This document shows positions 24,950-38,366 of a DNA stretch of 64,000 nucleotides, piece by piece. How positions within the stretch are numbered: position 1 is the first letter of the stretch; each line of letters starts with the position of its first letter. The notes below the pieces were generated by a model. The model saw only the letters and a program-made list of their open reading frames with translations, had not been told where the DNA came from and did no database searches. A program made the position numbers and the translations under genes. This stretch comes from Trogon surrucura (Eukaryota; Chordata; Aves; Trogoniformes; Trogonidae), in NCBI GenBank assembly GCA_020746105.1, contig CM036617.1, positions 20,776,037-20,840,036 on the forward strand, read 5' to 3'.

Positions 24950-27769
24950 GTGCCGCTCCCGGGCGCGGCGGGGCGGGCACTGGGGGGGACGGGGACGGGG
25001 ACGGGGACGGGGACGGGGAGGGGACGGGGAGGGGCGCGGCGCGGCGCCGCCGGCCTGAGGCCTCGGCCCGGGGAGCGGCGGGGGCAGGGGCGAGGCGAGG
25101 CGAGGGGGTTGTTACGCGGCCCCTCAGCCCCGGCTCGCCCCGCAGACGTGCCCGCTGCTGCTCCGCGTCTTCACCACCAACAACGGGCGGCACCACCGCA
25201 TGGACGAGTTCTCCCGCGGCAACGTGCCCTCCAGCGAGCTGCAGATCTACACGTGGTGAGTGCGGGGAGCGGCCCTCGGGCGCGGGGGCGGGCGGGGGTT
25301 CCGGGCGGTACCGGCCTGTGAGCGGGAGCCCGGCGGGCCTCGCTCAGAGCGGGAGGCGGCGGCTGCTGCTGGCAGCGCTTCGGCCCCAGCCGTGGCTGCC
25401 CGGGCCTGGCGACCGGGAAGCGCAGCAGAGGCCCCGCTGGTCGCCGGGCGCTGAAACCCGGGGCGGTTAAATTGCCCCCATTCGCTGCGTCGAATCAGAG
25501 GGTTGTGTTGCGGTGTATCTGGTTATCGCGGTGAAGCTGTTCAGCACAGAGGTTCTTAACTACTGCTGAAGTCTTGTTCCAGCAGTGCTGTTTTATCAGT
25601 GGAAGTTGTTGTCCTGGAAAGCTTGAGCTGTTGTGCGAGTGGTGTGTTGGTTTAAGTCAGAGCTGCTCGAGAGTCGAGGAACGTGTTTGTTTTTGTGCGG
25701 TCAGGTAGCAGCGCTCTGACAGAGAGCCGCTGTTTATTGCGTTCACATCCAGTTTAGAGAACTGCTTGAGTCGGCGTTGCAGGCGTGTTGTATGGTTGAA
25801 TAAATCCATTTTTGTGGCTGGCAAAGCAGGCAGCTCTAATTCACTTCATAATGGGATTTATGGACTCAGTCCAGGCTGTTGATGGTGTCTGAGCTGTTTG
25901 CCATCTGCACAAGTCAGAGTGGGCATTGTCTGTCAACACACTGTTCCTTGACTGCTTGAAGCTCAGAGCGAGTGTACGTTCTGTGTAATTGGAGCTGCTT
26001 TAGTTATGATGATTGAGTCTTGTTGTTCTTGAAATTCTAGAAATGAGCTTTAGCCTTGGTCTGGAGGAAGGCTGGGAGAAGGAGGAGTGCTGCCTGTTAG
26101 GGCAGAAATGGAAATCATAACAGAAATGGAGAACTTCATTAATTTTCTTTAATTTTCTTACATTTCCTTTTATGTTCAATTGTAATATTCACTGTTTTAA
26201 CATAGGTGTCGGCTTAATGTTGCAGTAAATTGAGAGTTGGTTAGCTAGCTAATTAGAAGCTACATTTGCACTAGACTGTGCTGCCTCCTGTGTACAGTAA
26301 GTGGAGAATTCTCCCAGGTGTTATAATCAATAACTGGAGCAGCTTCTTGTCCCTTGATTGTTAGATGAAATTGTATTTGGAATGTTGTGTGGTTGTGAAA
26401 TCAGTGGCTCACTGTGTAGCCAGAATGTAAGATCTTATTCATCTTCAGGTGTTGACAGAAGGTATGTGAAGGCAAGAACATGTATGATTAAGTTGTAGCA
26501 AATGTATTGATTCCATCTTAAATAGGTTTTGGGAAGCTTTTTTTTTTTTTTTTTTTACTGCTGTTGCTTTTGAGAACCTGAACTTCTTTTGGTTTGTTGA
26601 ATCTAGGATGGATGCAACTCTGAAAGAGCTGACCAGTTTAGTGAAAGAAGTTTACCCGGAAGCACGGAAGAAGGGCACACACTTCAATTTTGCAATTGTT
26701 TTTACAGATCTCAAGAGGCCTGGCTACAGGTAAGTGGCATTTCTTCTCTGGGTTAATAGAAGACTTCAGGCGCTGGTGCAGTAGATTATTTTTCATTAAC
26801 ACTCATCTTAAACTTCAGAACGCAAATATCAGATTTTTGGAGCTCTTGATAATAGACGATAGGATGACCTCTGTGAACTGCTGAATTTTGCTTGATGGCC
26901 ATTGTTATTTATTGTGTTCCCGAAAGCATGAACCTGGGTGCTTGAAGGTTTTGGTCACTGTGTTGGGAACCAACCAGAAGATGGTCCCACAATTTGAGAT
27001 TAAACTTTGTTTCTGGTGACATGAGGCATGGAAGGTCTTGCATCTCAGGATGCGTTTGAGGTTTAGTGGTGATCTTGTTGCAGGTGTATCATCTTCCAGA
27101 GCAGTATGAGCTCGCCTTTGTCAGCAGCCAGTGGTTGTATCCTGCCCTGGAATCCTGGGGACTTGGTCTGTGTCTGTATGGAAGGGACAAAGGGGTTTTC
27201 TCTAGTATTTAACTTAATATGGTAGAAGGTTCCCTCACCCCACTGCCCCATCAGAAAGAGGATTTGGTATAGCTCTTCTTGGTGCATCTGATACTGGAGA
27301 GAAAAACCCAGCATCCTGCATGCAACCTAAATGCCAGAGGCAGTGCAGGGGATGGCCTGGAGAGGTTGTCGTGAGCTGATGCAGTGTCTATTTTGGACGT
27401 ATAAAAAGATTTGCCTCTGATGTGCCCAGGGAAGCTGTGGATGCCTCATCCCTGGAAGTGTTCAAGGCCAGGCTGGATGAGGCTTTGAGCAGCCTGGTCT
27501 AGTGGGAGGTGTCCCTGCCCATGACAGGGGCATTGAACCTAGATGATATTTAAGGTCCCTTCCAACTCGGGCCATTCAGTGATAACCAACTTTTTTCCTC
27601 TCCTGCTTGCAGGGTGAAGGAGATTGGCAGTACCATGTCGGGCAGGAAGGGCACGGATGATTCCATGACGTTGCAGTCTCAGAAATTCCAGATAGGAGAC
27701 TACCTGGATATAGCAATTACTCCTCCGAACCGTGCACCGCCCCCATCGAGCCGCATGAGGCCGTACTAA
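24878..27769 (+). CDS. SAP18: SAP18: Sin3A-associated protein of 18 kDa, four coding exons
   Basis: The coding exons are 24,878-24,949, 25,146-25,255, 26,607-26,729 and 27,613-27,769, and together encode 153 aa. The protein starts MAVESRVTQEEIKKEPEKPI and ends PPPSSRMRPY. By memory of human SAP18 it is almost identical over its full length, with FTDLKRPGYR for FTDVKRPGYR and SSR for SGR near the end. SAP18 has a ubiquitin-like fold. It binds SIN3-HDAC co-repressor complexes and forms the nuclear ASAP/PSAP complexes with RNPS1 and ACIN1 or PNN, which act at the exon junction complex and in splicing. All introns are GT-AG and the phases join cleanly (TG|G for Trp, AG|G for Arg). The start was chosen because it is the conserved MAVES start in a good Kozak context (GCAAGATGG). 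A longer N-terminal form, as annotated in human, is not evident here. The gene is convergent with SKA3, 11 kb away. Confidence 0.96.
24985..25014 (+). repeat. (GGGGAC)5 repeat in SAP18 intron 1
   Basis: Five tandem GGGGAC units followed by further GGGGA-type units to about 25,034. The run of regularly spaced G4 tracts on the transcribed RNA could form G-quadruplexes inside a very short intron. Confidence 0.92.
25146..25255 (+). CDS. SAP18: SAP18 coding exon 2
   Basis: Encodes TCPLLLRVFTTNNGRHHRMD through SSELQIYT plus the first two bases of Trp. The acceptor is CGCCCCGCAG|ACG and the donor ACGTG|GTGAGT. Confidence 0.96.
26607..26729 (+). CDS. SAP18: SAP18 coding exon 3
   Basis: Encodes MDATLKELTSLVKEVYPEAR, then KKGTHFNFAIVFTDLKRPGY. 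The acceptor is GAATCTAG|GATGGAT and the donor TACAG|GTAAGT. Confidence 0.96.
27420..27582 (+). mobile_element. CR1 LINE tail in SAP18 intron 3, + sense
   Basis: GATGTGCCCAGGGAAGCTGT, then GTGTTCAAGGCCAGGCTGGA, TGAGCAGCCTGGTCTAGTGG and AAGGTCCCTTCCAACTC are diagnostic of CR1. The octamer tail has decayed. It ends about 30 bases before the exon 4 acceptor and is in sense with the gene. Confidence 0.9.
27613..27769 (+). CDS. SAP18: SAP18 coding exon 4 with stop
   Basis: Encodes VKEIGSTMSGRKGTDDSMTL through RMRPY and TAA at 27,767-27,769. The acceptor is TCCTGCTTGCAG|GGTGAAG. Confidence 0.96.
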
Positions 27770-28064
27770 GCTATTGCTTCTTTGTACGATTGCATCTTCT
27801 GTTTATTCCTACTTGCTGTTCTAAAGCAGGCTTATTTTTTTTGCTTTTGTTGCTAAGTGAGAACTCCCGAAGACAAAGCTGAGCTGAAATTAAAGTGAAC
27901 TTTTAAACCTTTGTTTAGAAGAAACACCTACCTTTAGCAGTGCCATCATCCTATCCCTGATTGTTTTAGTGTTGAAACAGTAAGTCAGTGTGTCCAGTGT
28001 TTCAAGGTTTCTATAAAATACGGCCAGAAGGATTACAGGTGTTCTGTAGTTCTGTCTTGTTTGG

Positions 28065-28070
28065 AATAAA
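28065..28070 (+). promoter_or_regulatory. SAP18: SAP18 poly(A) signal
   Basis: AATAAA about 295 bases after the stop, followed by a GT-rich stretch (GTGTTTGTGGTGTTTGTTTTG). Cleavage is expected near 28,085-28,095. Confidence 0.8.
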
Positions 28071-31000
28071 GATTGATAGTATTAATCTTTTGATAGTGTT
28101 TGTGGTGTTTGTTTTGTGTGGTTCTTAAGTTTTTTTATTGAAGTGGTTTTCTGCAGAGGAATTTGGAAGTCAGCTTTTAAGCCAAAGTTGAAATTGAAAG
28201 GAGGGCCAGTACCTTTAACTGTTAACGCTGGGGCTTGATGAGTAGAGGTGGGTGGCCTAGTGGGGCTTCCTTATACGGGAGCATTTCTTATACAGCTGCT
28301 GGCTGGGTTTGGGGGGCTAAGCAGGTGAGCGGTGTGGCTGAAGGCAGGCGAGCTCGGCGTTACTCTCCCTGCTGGTGTCAATACATTTGAGAGGGAAGGG
28401 TCATCGATGAGCTGTGCACAGCTCCCTGTCCTGTGGGACAGCGTGCGGGGCCAGGGCAAACTGCTGCGGCTTCCAGGGGTGCTCCATCTTGTCCCAGTCC
28501 CGGGACTGGGAATGGTCTTTGTGACACCAGTGCGTGCCAGGCTACTGAGGCTGCTGGCCTTGTCAGGAAGGCGTGAATCGGCACACTTGAACATCAGCCT
28601 TACTTGAGTTCTGAAGAACTGAAGTCTTTTAAAAATGGAAGTCATGAAGTTGCCTTTGAAAGCCTTGATTTTCTTAGAACAGTGGTCTCCAAACTTGCTT
28701 TTCATTGCACTGTCAGTAAAATATTTTTGAGCATATGTCCTCAAAATTATTTAAAAATTGCATACATTTACTACTGTATTAAAAAGAAAGGTGATACTTC
28801 CTGCACCATGCTTGTGTGTGTGTACTGCTTTGGAGATTGGCTTGTCATTGGCTTGTCTTGCATACTCTGCTTTGGAAGACCACTATCTGGGAAAATGGGA
28901 GTATCTGCAGGGACCTGGCCAGAAGAAATGTGTTTTCAGGTGGAGGTTAGGACTAAGGAGCAGGCAGAACTATGTCCTACTGAAGACTTCCTGGCGGGTG
29001 CTCTGCTCAGAGATGCTTTTGCCTGTGGTTTAGATGAACTGAGAGATGAGGCAGCAGGTCTCTGCTCTGGCGGTATGTGTCAGGGTCCTCACCACGACCG
29101 GCAAGGTCTTGGCCAAGCAGAGCTGTAGGGTGGAGCAGCTGCCCTGCACGCCTGTGTCTCCTGGGCTGGCAAGCCACAAGCAGTATATTGTTGGCATACA
29201 CTGACCAAGAGGGCAAGACCCAATTTTGGCTTCTGAATCTCCAAGAAAGCCTTTTTCCCTTGGTTATCTCCATCTAAGGAATACATATGATTTTGGACCC
29301 TACACTGACAAGTCTGAGCTGAGTGACTCTTGCTGCTTAGCCCTCAGTAAGGTGGCTTTTCACAAATACTTGCAGTTTGTACTGAGCATGTTTCTCGGTT
29401 TGCTATAACCCTTAGGTGTCAGGGCAAAGCCATGTAGCTGTGAGGTATCAAGGTTCAAGGCTATTCTGTGTTAGGAGTTGCCAAGGGAGCTGGAGGGTGT
29501 TTGGGGTGATCAGCAGGCAGCTTCTAGAATCTCAAAATAGAGAAAGGGGTAGCTAAGAGGTCTCATTTGTCTATGGGGGAACTGGAAGACTGGTCTGTGT
29601 GGTGGAACTTCTCTCTAGGCACTGATGGTGCCTGGTACCTTCTTGAGGAGTGGGAGAAAGAAGAGGGAACCATCTGCTAGCGAATCGGCACAATGCGGGA
29701 GGATGGGGCCTGTGGTTTCTCATAGCTCAGCCCCTGCCAGTTTCTTCTGTCACTGCAGGGGGAGATCGTGAGACATGAAGATGCCTCTGGTCTTGCAGCA
29801 GGCTCCGGCTGTCCTGGCCTTCTGTCGCTGCTGGCTGACCATCGCTGCCCAGGCCCTCTGGAGAGCGACGCTGCACCCCTGTGCGCTGGAAGACGAGCAG
29901 GAGCAGAAGCTGTAGCTGCTCCTTAGGGCCTTCACCTTCCTCCTTAGGCCTTGGAAGCGCAGGGCCTAAGGCTGAAGTGTTCCTGTCTGATGAGGACACA
30001 GCATGCCTTCTTTGATGAGCTGTGACTTACGTATTTATTTTTTAATCCCAGGGCACTGTAGCCAGGGGGATTTTAGGTTCAGTTCTGCTCATGGTTCATC
30101 CGCTCTGTCCCCGTTCTCTGGCTTCTAAGTTAGGGAGTTGTGATTTCAGCCTTGATTAATGCATCCATCTCACTTCTTCCCCATAGACTTGAAGAGTGCT
30201 CCTCATCGTTTTTTAAGGAGTGCTCAAGAAAACATAAATGCTGCTTTATAAAGGACTGAGTCTGGAAGTGGCAGCAGAGCTGGTCTAGCGTGGCCAGAGG
30301 TGGGATGTTTTGCCAGGGTGACGGCAGACACCTCTGGTGCGAGGGGAGGCTCTCCAAGATGCTGCTGCTGTGAGAAGCCTGCATGTGGTAACAGCTCAGT
30401 GACTTCTGTGTCACCAGGGCCAGGTTTGGTCAGGATTGGGTCCCCTGCTGCCTGTGTGCTGGGTCATGACCATCAGATCAGCCGTCTGTTTTTTTGGCAC
30501 CTTACAGACCTAGGCAAACAGAAAAGTGAAGACCACTGCTGAGTGGCCTGCTTGCCCCGGGGCATCATCTCTGCTGCAAAACGAGTGAGGCGAGCCCCGG
30601 AGCAACCACTGTGTAATTATAGAACTGCACAGTCTCCCACCAAAGGCAAGGACAAACCTGCCATTAGCAGTACACAGGAGTATGGGCATTTCGTCACTTT
30701 GGTGTCCTGGTTTTTGCTTTAATTGCATTTAAGAGTAATTCTCAAATGTAATCAATACATAAGGCAACAGGAGCAAATGAGCCTGTGTCCGTGACTCAGC
30801 TGCTCTAGAAGGTGGCTGGAATGGGAGACATGGCCCAGTGAGGGCTTGCGCCTGCCCAGCCTGCAGCTGGTCTTTGCACACCTCAGAGAAAAACACCCAC
30901 TGGCCTTATATTTGGTGATCCATGAAGCAAAATCACCAGGAAATGAACATGTAGAACTGGCTTTGGTTGCAAATGCTTCAGCTTGACTTGCTTAGGTGTG

Positions 31001-32395
31001 GAGTTCACACGATTGCCACGGAAGTGTCAGCCTCAGCTCTCTTCCTCAGCTGCTTCAGGCAAAACACCTCTCAAGAAAGAGATTTGCCTTCAAACACTTG
31101 CACTTCACACAGGAACATAATGCAGAGGTGAAGAGAGTTCAACTTTCTGTACCTATTTTTATGGGAAAAGACACTTGAGATGCCAGTGCAGTTGAGGTTA
31201 GGGGTTCCCTACATTGAAAATCCAGTACTCAGTCAGCAACAGTTTTGAACTCACACATCAGGATACAGCAACAGTTGTGAAAGCAGATAGCAGCAGGGTA
31301 CAACCATCCAGATGTTGCAAGAGGTGTAACAGTGAAAATTATCACCTGTTGAGTTCTCACTGCACAGAAGGGAGTTTACTCAGTAATGAGGTTGTGTGTG
31401 TCTTTCAAAGCTAGTGTAAAAAGCTGAGGAAGGATGTCAGTCCCTAAACAGTAAAATGTGCAACATTTGTTTGGGGAAATTAAAACATTCTCAAAACTCA
31501 ACAACAGTGAGCAATCCCATATGTGCAGGAAGCAAACTGCATCCAGATCTGTCAATCCATGGGACTTGCTTTGTATGCATCAATTTCATAAGTAGTTTTG
31601 TCTCTCATCAAAACAGCTGGATGAGGTGTTTTTTTCCTTCTTTTTGGAGGCTTAAAGCTCTAACAGACAACTCGTTTCATTTCTGCACTTCCACCAGCAC
31701 CTACCCCTCCAAAGCCCTTTTCATCTCCCAGCTGCATAAGGTGAATAACGAGGATGATAGTTTAAAAAAAAAAATAAATAATTGCATCCTGTCTCGGTCA
31801 TCCTGACTCTTAGGAGTTAAACCCCACCAGCAGGCAGCTCTTGCCTCCTGCCCAGGCCCCTCCAGGGATCCCACATCCCTTGCAGGGGTCCCTCCAGGCC
31901 TCACCTCCTCCCTGCCCTTCCTGAGAGACGCTCAGGTTTTTTTCTGCCTTAACCAGGGACAAACACTTGTGCCACTCATTCCAGTCTCTAGCCCCGGCAT
32001 CCTGCCGGTGGGGTGCAGTGCAGTCACATGGACCCAGCTACAGAACCGAGGCAAGTTCCCCTGATTTCTCATTTTTACCCTCAGTAGCAGCTACTGCAGG
32101 CTGCTCTGCTCCCGCACATGTAGCTTCATGTTTCTGTGCTCCTCCTAGTGTGCTTTTCCTGCCTGTCCAAGCAAACTCAGTTCTTAGAATAAGCTTTTTT
32201 TCCCCTCTCATTTTACACACCTAAAGTAATGCTTCCCCCCACCTCACAGTTTAATAAATAAAAAAGGTGTATAGAAACAACATTATTTTTTTCATACCAA
32301 GAAGCCCTCAGCATTACTTTGTTATGCTGTATGTAAACATTGCTGCTATTGTTCATCTTTAGCCAGGAGGGAAAAAATGGCATGCTCAGGCCTTA

Positions 32396-32460
32396 AACTA
32401 AGGGCTCTGTTTTCACAGTTCCCCTCTGACCAAAACTAAGGGCTCTATTTTCACAGTCCA
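32396..32460 (+). repeat. Short direct repeat
   Basis: ACTAAGGGCTCTRTTTTCAC followed by AGT occurs twice, about 41 bases apart, separated by a spacer containing CCCCTCTGACCAAA. Confidence 0.8.
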
Positions 32461-35400
32461 CGCCTTCAGAAGAACAGCCATTGCCCTCCCAGCAATGGCA
32501 CCACAACACTTATAAAAATTCTTCTGCAGCACTTTTGGGAGAGGCTGCCTGCGTCTCTGGCAGAGGAACTGGTATCTGGGTTAACTCCCTCCCTAGTTAA
32601 TAAGCGAGAACAACTCACACACACACTTTGTCAATAAGTTGGGCTGCACCAGACACACTCCTCTGGCACCTCATACACTGTCTGACCGGAGCAGTTGTTG
32701 GGGCTTAAGTTTTGCTTTACAGCTCTCATCAAAAGCAGAAGCAGCTGTGATGCAGCAGGAAAACATTAAGCATTATCAGCAAATTCTCACTCTTGTGATG
32801 GAAAACATGGAAAAATGAGAAAGTATCGGAAACCCTGTTGTGTTAGTGCAAATGAATGACAACAGCTACGGTTGTGCTTAAAGAAAAGCGCTGTAACTAA
32901 TGCAAACAACTGAGATACGACTGCCAGAACCCAAAGGGATCCAATTACCTGCTGCTGTTGTCAACCCTTGTGTCTAGACATTACAGCAGATCAGCTGGGT
33001 TAAACAAAACCCATCAGTTCTTACAAAACAGGACCCTGAGGAATGTGACTTGTAAAACTCCCGTGTCACGTCATGCACAGCTGTGCCCAGCCAGGGACCT
33101 GTCTGGGATGAGGCGGTGCCCAGCTGGCATTCCAGGGCAAGGTGCTGGAGATAAGGGCAGGGTTCAGAGGGACAGGGATGTTTGGGACCCTCACTGGGGT
33201 ATTTCCTGTCTCACAGAACTGACAGCCTTAAGTAGAGACATCTTGTCCCCAAAGCTCACTTTACCTCTTCAACACTCAGCAGGAAATTCCAGTGAATGCT
33301 GCAAGTGACAGCTTCAAGGGCACCGCTGGGTGAGCTCCTCTTAGTGCTGGCTGAGGCATGAATTCCTCACCCTGTGCTTCAGACAAACATGAGTTAGTGT
33401 CTCCAGGCTTGAAGAGACTTGGGGGTCTTTAAAACAGGCCCAAAATGTCACCTAGCCTGGACAATTGTGCTGTGCATGCTCTTTGAATCCAAGTATCCCT
33501 TTCGTCCACTCCTCAGTGCACCTTTGAGAGGTGTAAAAGACCTGCCGGCACTCCATTGCTGAGCAAGAGATAGGAGCAAGCATAGATGATCCTTTTCCTT
33601 CTAGTCTGCTGAGATCTTCTAGCTGAAAGCCATGAGGCACGTACCCCAGGCTTCAGAGCACAAGAAGGGAGAGCCCCAAGAGTGGCTGCAGGTTGGACTT
33701 TTGAAGAACAGCAGCAGACCCAGAGCAGTCCTACACCAACACTCCTTGCTACCCACCTGCTCAGCCTGGGGCCAGCTGGTAAGCGTGCCCCACTCCTGCT
33801 GCCTGTGGCTTAAGAACTGACCTGGAAAGGAAGAAGTGAAGAACATGCATATAAAAATATTAAAGGTTTGAAATACAGTCCAACCAGCACCCCATCACAA
33901 CAGTCTTCATGGTCAGGATCAAACCACAGCACTCTGCACCTAGAGGACCCTCTTCCAAGAATGAGGTTTATTGTAGTAGCTGTGTCCTTTCCAGCCTAAT
34001 TCACGCACAACCACCTGAGCAGCTGTCCTGGGGCAGGCAGGGGGCTTAGAAGCCGGAGTGATGGGTACTGGGGTGGAGAGGAATTGCTTTGGCTGCCATG
34101 GAAGCACTCATAGAACAACGACCTCGGGAAGCCTCACCGAAGCAGCTGGGGTACAATTCCCTGAGCAGCTTAAGCTGCCAGTGAAGGAAGAGACGTCCTG
34201 GCTGTCAATTCCCCTGCCCTTTCCCTTCTCACTTCAGCACCTGTCAGCGCCTTTGCAGGTGAGCAGCAATTTAGGTCAGCGCGCCAAGTCCTTGAACAAC
34301 TTAACCTTGGCAAACGACAATTAGTTCCTGGTGGTTGGGCAAGCAGGAATGGCTTCCCCTGCGGCCACAATGGCAGTGACGCAACCAAGGGTGTGGGACC
34401 TGCAGCTCGGGAGAGGAAAGGCAGCAGCAGCACCGTGCAGCAAGGCCTTAGATTGGTCTGTGACAATTGCGTAAGCAATCGTTAGGGAGCATAACCGCAG
34501 GGCTTGAAGCCAAGAGTACATTATGCCAAGAATTATGAAAGTATTTGAACTGCTGCTGGGTATTCTGCAAGCTATCCTTTGCTTGGTCTCTCCCCAGGAG
34601 AAATGCCTCTGTAGCAGAAGATCTTCCACAGACTATTTCCTCTGTGTGTGCATTTGTGTTTTTGTTTTTTTTCAATAAACTCTTCAATTTGAATTAGACA
34701 AGATCAAAGAAATTCACTGACCTAGTTAGCTCCCTAACATGATGTCCCTTTGTAGAAGTGAGTATTACCAGAAGAACAGCATGAGCTTTCCTGTTAAAGT
34801 AGACAGATAATTTAGCCAGCACTGATGTCTTCCTGGTAGAAAGTTGTATTCCTGTGTGCTAACACACATGTGATTTTGTAGCGTGGCCACTGGATGTTGT
34901 CATTGCTCCTCATAAATGTCACAATCTCTGTACTACTGTCCCACAGGGAAACAAATATTCCCAAAATACAAAGCAGCTCCAACATCAGCTTCAGCTGTTG
35001 ATGGATGACAGAGCACACGCAACCACCACAAATACTGGAACATCTGAAAAATGACAACAGGGAAAAAAGCAAGTATTACACCTTACAGAAAATTTAAAGC
35101 ATCCATGATGCTTTAAATAACCAAGGAAGACTGGGCTCCAGTTACTGCTCCAGTGATTCATAAGCACATCCATAAAAGCACAATGGGAGGCACTAAACAT
35201 CATGCTTGTCAGTTACTCACTTGACAACCATCTGGGAAGGATAATTTCACTGTGAGATCTGTATTTAACCTCAAGCAAATATTTCCAAGATAAGAGAGTT
35301 CTGACCACCTCAGGTGCTTCCTAGGCAAACAATTAAGATGCTCCTTTGACAACAAATGGGATTTTGAAGAGAAGCTTGTTAGTGGACACATTTGATATAC

Positions 35401-38366
35401 TTTGAAAAACAAAAACACCTCAAAATTAAGAACCACAGAAAATAAAAAAAAACCGAAAGGCTATGCTTTTTTGGTTGCTTCCCAGATGTCCCTATATACT
35501 GGAGCGTAATTTTGGTCTGTGTTCAAGGTTTTCTGACTGCAGTCTCCTGCTGGAAGGTGTGATCCTGTTCTCACCTTTCCCTTAAATTTGATCTAGTGCT
35601 CATACAGGCAGAAGCTGACTTTGTCTTCCCCAGCAGTAATCTCAGTGTAGAAGAGGAAGAATTCATTAGCCTTTCAGTGGCCTGGCAAATGGAAGAAATC
35701 CACTGTAAAACTGCACAACCCGCAGTCTCTGCAAAAGAACTGGTGAAACAGTATCTAGTGGAAGCAGTCCCCAGTTAAACTAAATTTAAGCACAACACAG
35801 AACAGCGCTCCAAATCAATTTTGCTTATTTTTTAGTGACAACTGTCCCTTACAGAACTACTGCTTTTGCTACTTATCTGGCTACCTTTTATTCAAACTGA
35901 ACTTTCTGTCAGGTCAATGCTATTAATAGATTCATCCCACAACAAACCAACATGTAACTTTCAAGTTCTTTCACATTATTCCCACTCAGAAGCTAGTGCA
36001 CAGCAGGAGGAGCCTTTTTTCAGAAGCAACACTGGCTTAAAACTGGAGTTTTACCCTCCTTCAGCCCCACAGCTACGCCGTTGGTTGTTTCAGTATTTGA
36101 ACTTGTGCAGTTTACCAGTCGGCCATGCAACCAGCTGCCTGAGAGAGCCCATCACAATGGGGGGGGGGGAAACCACAACAAACCCAAAAGAGAAAACCAA
36201 AACACAGAACTTTCCCTCCTCATCTTATTTTGAACAAAGAGCAATACCTAACACTGCTCATGCTTTTGCTTCCACCAACTTTTCCCTCTCGCACCCCCAA
36301 TACTCAAACCACTGCTCAGCCCTTGCTGAAACCTGAAAAGTTTTCAAAGGTAAAGCATGCCAAACTAAGACTAGTTTTTGTTTTGTTGCTTTGATTATAT
36401 CCACATCAGGGCAACAGTCCTGCAATAAAGAATGTAAGTACAAACATCAATATTACTTGCATTAGGGTAATATTGTAGGCAAGAAAAACAAAACTAACTA
36501 GTAAAACTCTATTTCTAGATTTCAAAAAATTTCATCAGCATCACGTTGTGACAGTTTGAGTAGATGAAATTTTAAGATTTTAATTGTCATCTTAAAGATA
36601 ATTTGTATCTCAAGGTAGTAATTGAATCCCTTTTGTATTAGTTAATGAAGTAGCTATGAAATGTAGCAGAGAGCATAGGCAAGAAAAACGATGCAAGAAG
36701 CTTATGGTGAGAACGCCAGCATTGCTAGGTACAACTCTACAGTTCCCTAGTGGCAGAGAGAGGAGGGCAGCGTTATTCTCAAGCTGAAGACATTTATAAG
36801 CCCTTCTGTGAACTTCATTAGTTGAGAGTGGTGGCAAGCGGGGGTATCTGGCTTGCTTCAGGGCAAGAAAGTTCTTATGAAGTGCGGTAGAGGGAGAATG
36901 CTGGGTGCGAAACCCCTCCTGCTTACCCCGGTGAAACTGACTGAAAGATTCTTGTTCTCCAGCAGAGTACTTTTTTAAGACCATGAAATTCCACGACTGA
37001 TATCCAGCATTAAGTGGTTTTAGTCTGTGAAGATGCTGGAAGCAGGTCTGACCTTCACTCTCTGAAGGAGTTGGACAGAATGAGTATTTCTATAGCAGCA
37101 AATGATTAGTTTTCCAAGCAGTCACCAAGCATCTGAGACAGATTTATTTAGTATTCAAAAGCGTGGATCAAGTTCTAAGACTGACACATAATAATACATA
37201 TGTAATTTTTTAAACAGAAGATTGCACAGAGAAGTGACAGTGTGCTCAGGTCAGAACTAGTAGAAAATCAGCTTGTCCAGTCAATATAGTGTATGCTTAT
37301 CCTGAAGAAGGACTGGAATAGCAGGAAAAAGGCACCTTTACATGCTAGATTTTAGCCAGGACAAGCCTATCTAAGCAACTGGAGAAACACTTCTGAGCAG
37401 CACTAGATGTTTGCACATACTGAGAACTTAAAAAAAAAATAAATGTTGTGGAACTGTGTTCAGAAAAGCCTACACTTCTCCCCATCTCCTGGGACAGTCT
37501 CTTCCTTCTCATGTGTCACATGCTTGCCCTCATATAAATGACAGAGTTTTAGCCATCAACAGGAAGACCATGTACAGCTGATAAGAACAGTCCTGAAGCC
37601 ACACAGAGAAGTAGCCAACAGTGGAAATGGCAAAGTAGCTCCGAACAAGGATACGTAGCTGGGATTGTGGACTAAAGTAAAATCTCTGGTGGGGGAAAGA
37701 AAAAAAAAAAAAGTGCCCAGCAGCTCTGAGAACTTAAGCTTGGTCAGACGTTGGAGGGATAGATTGGAATGTTTAGAAGTGATGCTACCACTTACAGAAT
37801 GCACGTGGCAGCAGCACAAGAGTCTGGTCAGACACCTACATGTCTGCCAGCAAATATTTCCAGCAGTTGAAGATATACATAACCAGTACCAATTGCACAA
37901 TATAATTTAAAAAAAAAAAAAATCATATTTGGGTCAAAGTCACCTTTTAGGGCTAGAGAGGTTAGACTGTTAAAAGGAAACCAGACATATAGCACCTAAT
38001 ACAATATCAGTGTAAGAAAACTATAAGAAAGAAACAGCAGCATAAGAAATGCCTCTTTGACAGACAGGTCACAGAAGGCCTGGTGCAAGAATGTCTGACA
38101 TGTCTTAGCAGGAGTTACTCTTTCAATAAAGAGATTTGCTTCTGCTGAAGTTACCAAAACTGTTGCAGTACCACACTACAGACTCAGCCCTGAAAAGATG
38201 TACAGCGTCACCAGCGCAGCCAGAGATAAACACTTTCTGGGGCAATATACTGGATTTTCCCTTTACTGCAACCTAATGACATTTCTCTAAAGCCTTTTGC
38301 AAACACGAGTATACACAAACACAAGAATCAGGTGATTACATAATCCCAGTCCCCCCGAAGCACATT

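Larger units (their letters stand above)
24650..25480 (+). promoter_or_regulatory. SAP18: SAP18 CpG-island promoter
   Basis: This is a very GC- and CpG-rich block around the first exon and intron 1. There is no TATA box. Visible elements are GC boxes (GCCCCGCCCC at 24,738 and CCCCGCCCC at 24,789), the palindrome TCTCGCGAGA at 24,812-24,821, and CAAGATGGCGG at 24,874-24,884 overlapping the start codon (YY1-like). Transcription probably starts in the 24,820-24,870 interval; the exact position cannot be read from sequence. Confidence 0.8.

Noticed and set aside
24857..25321. 154-codon open frame (+) at the SAP18 start
   Set aside because: It is the wrong frame through exon 1, intron 1 and exon 2 of SAP18, open only because of GC-rich sequence.
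28678..28760. CAGTGGTCTCCAAACTTGC, resembling a hAT-type terminal inverted repeat
   Set aside because: No matching opposite terminus with an 8-bp duplication was found, so the element cannot be supported.
28604..29128. 174-codon open frame (+) downstream of SAP18
   Set aside because: No recognisable family, and composition that changes midway from AT-rich to GC-rich. It overlaps other frames and has no splice or promoter context.
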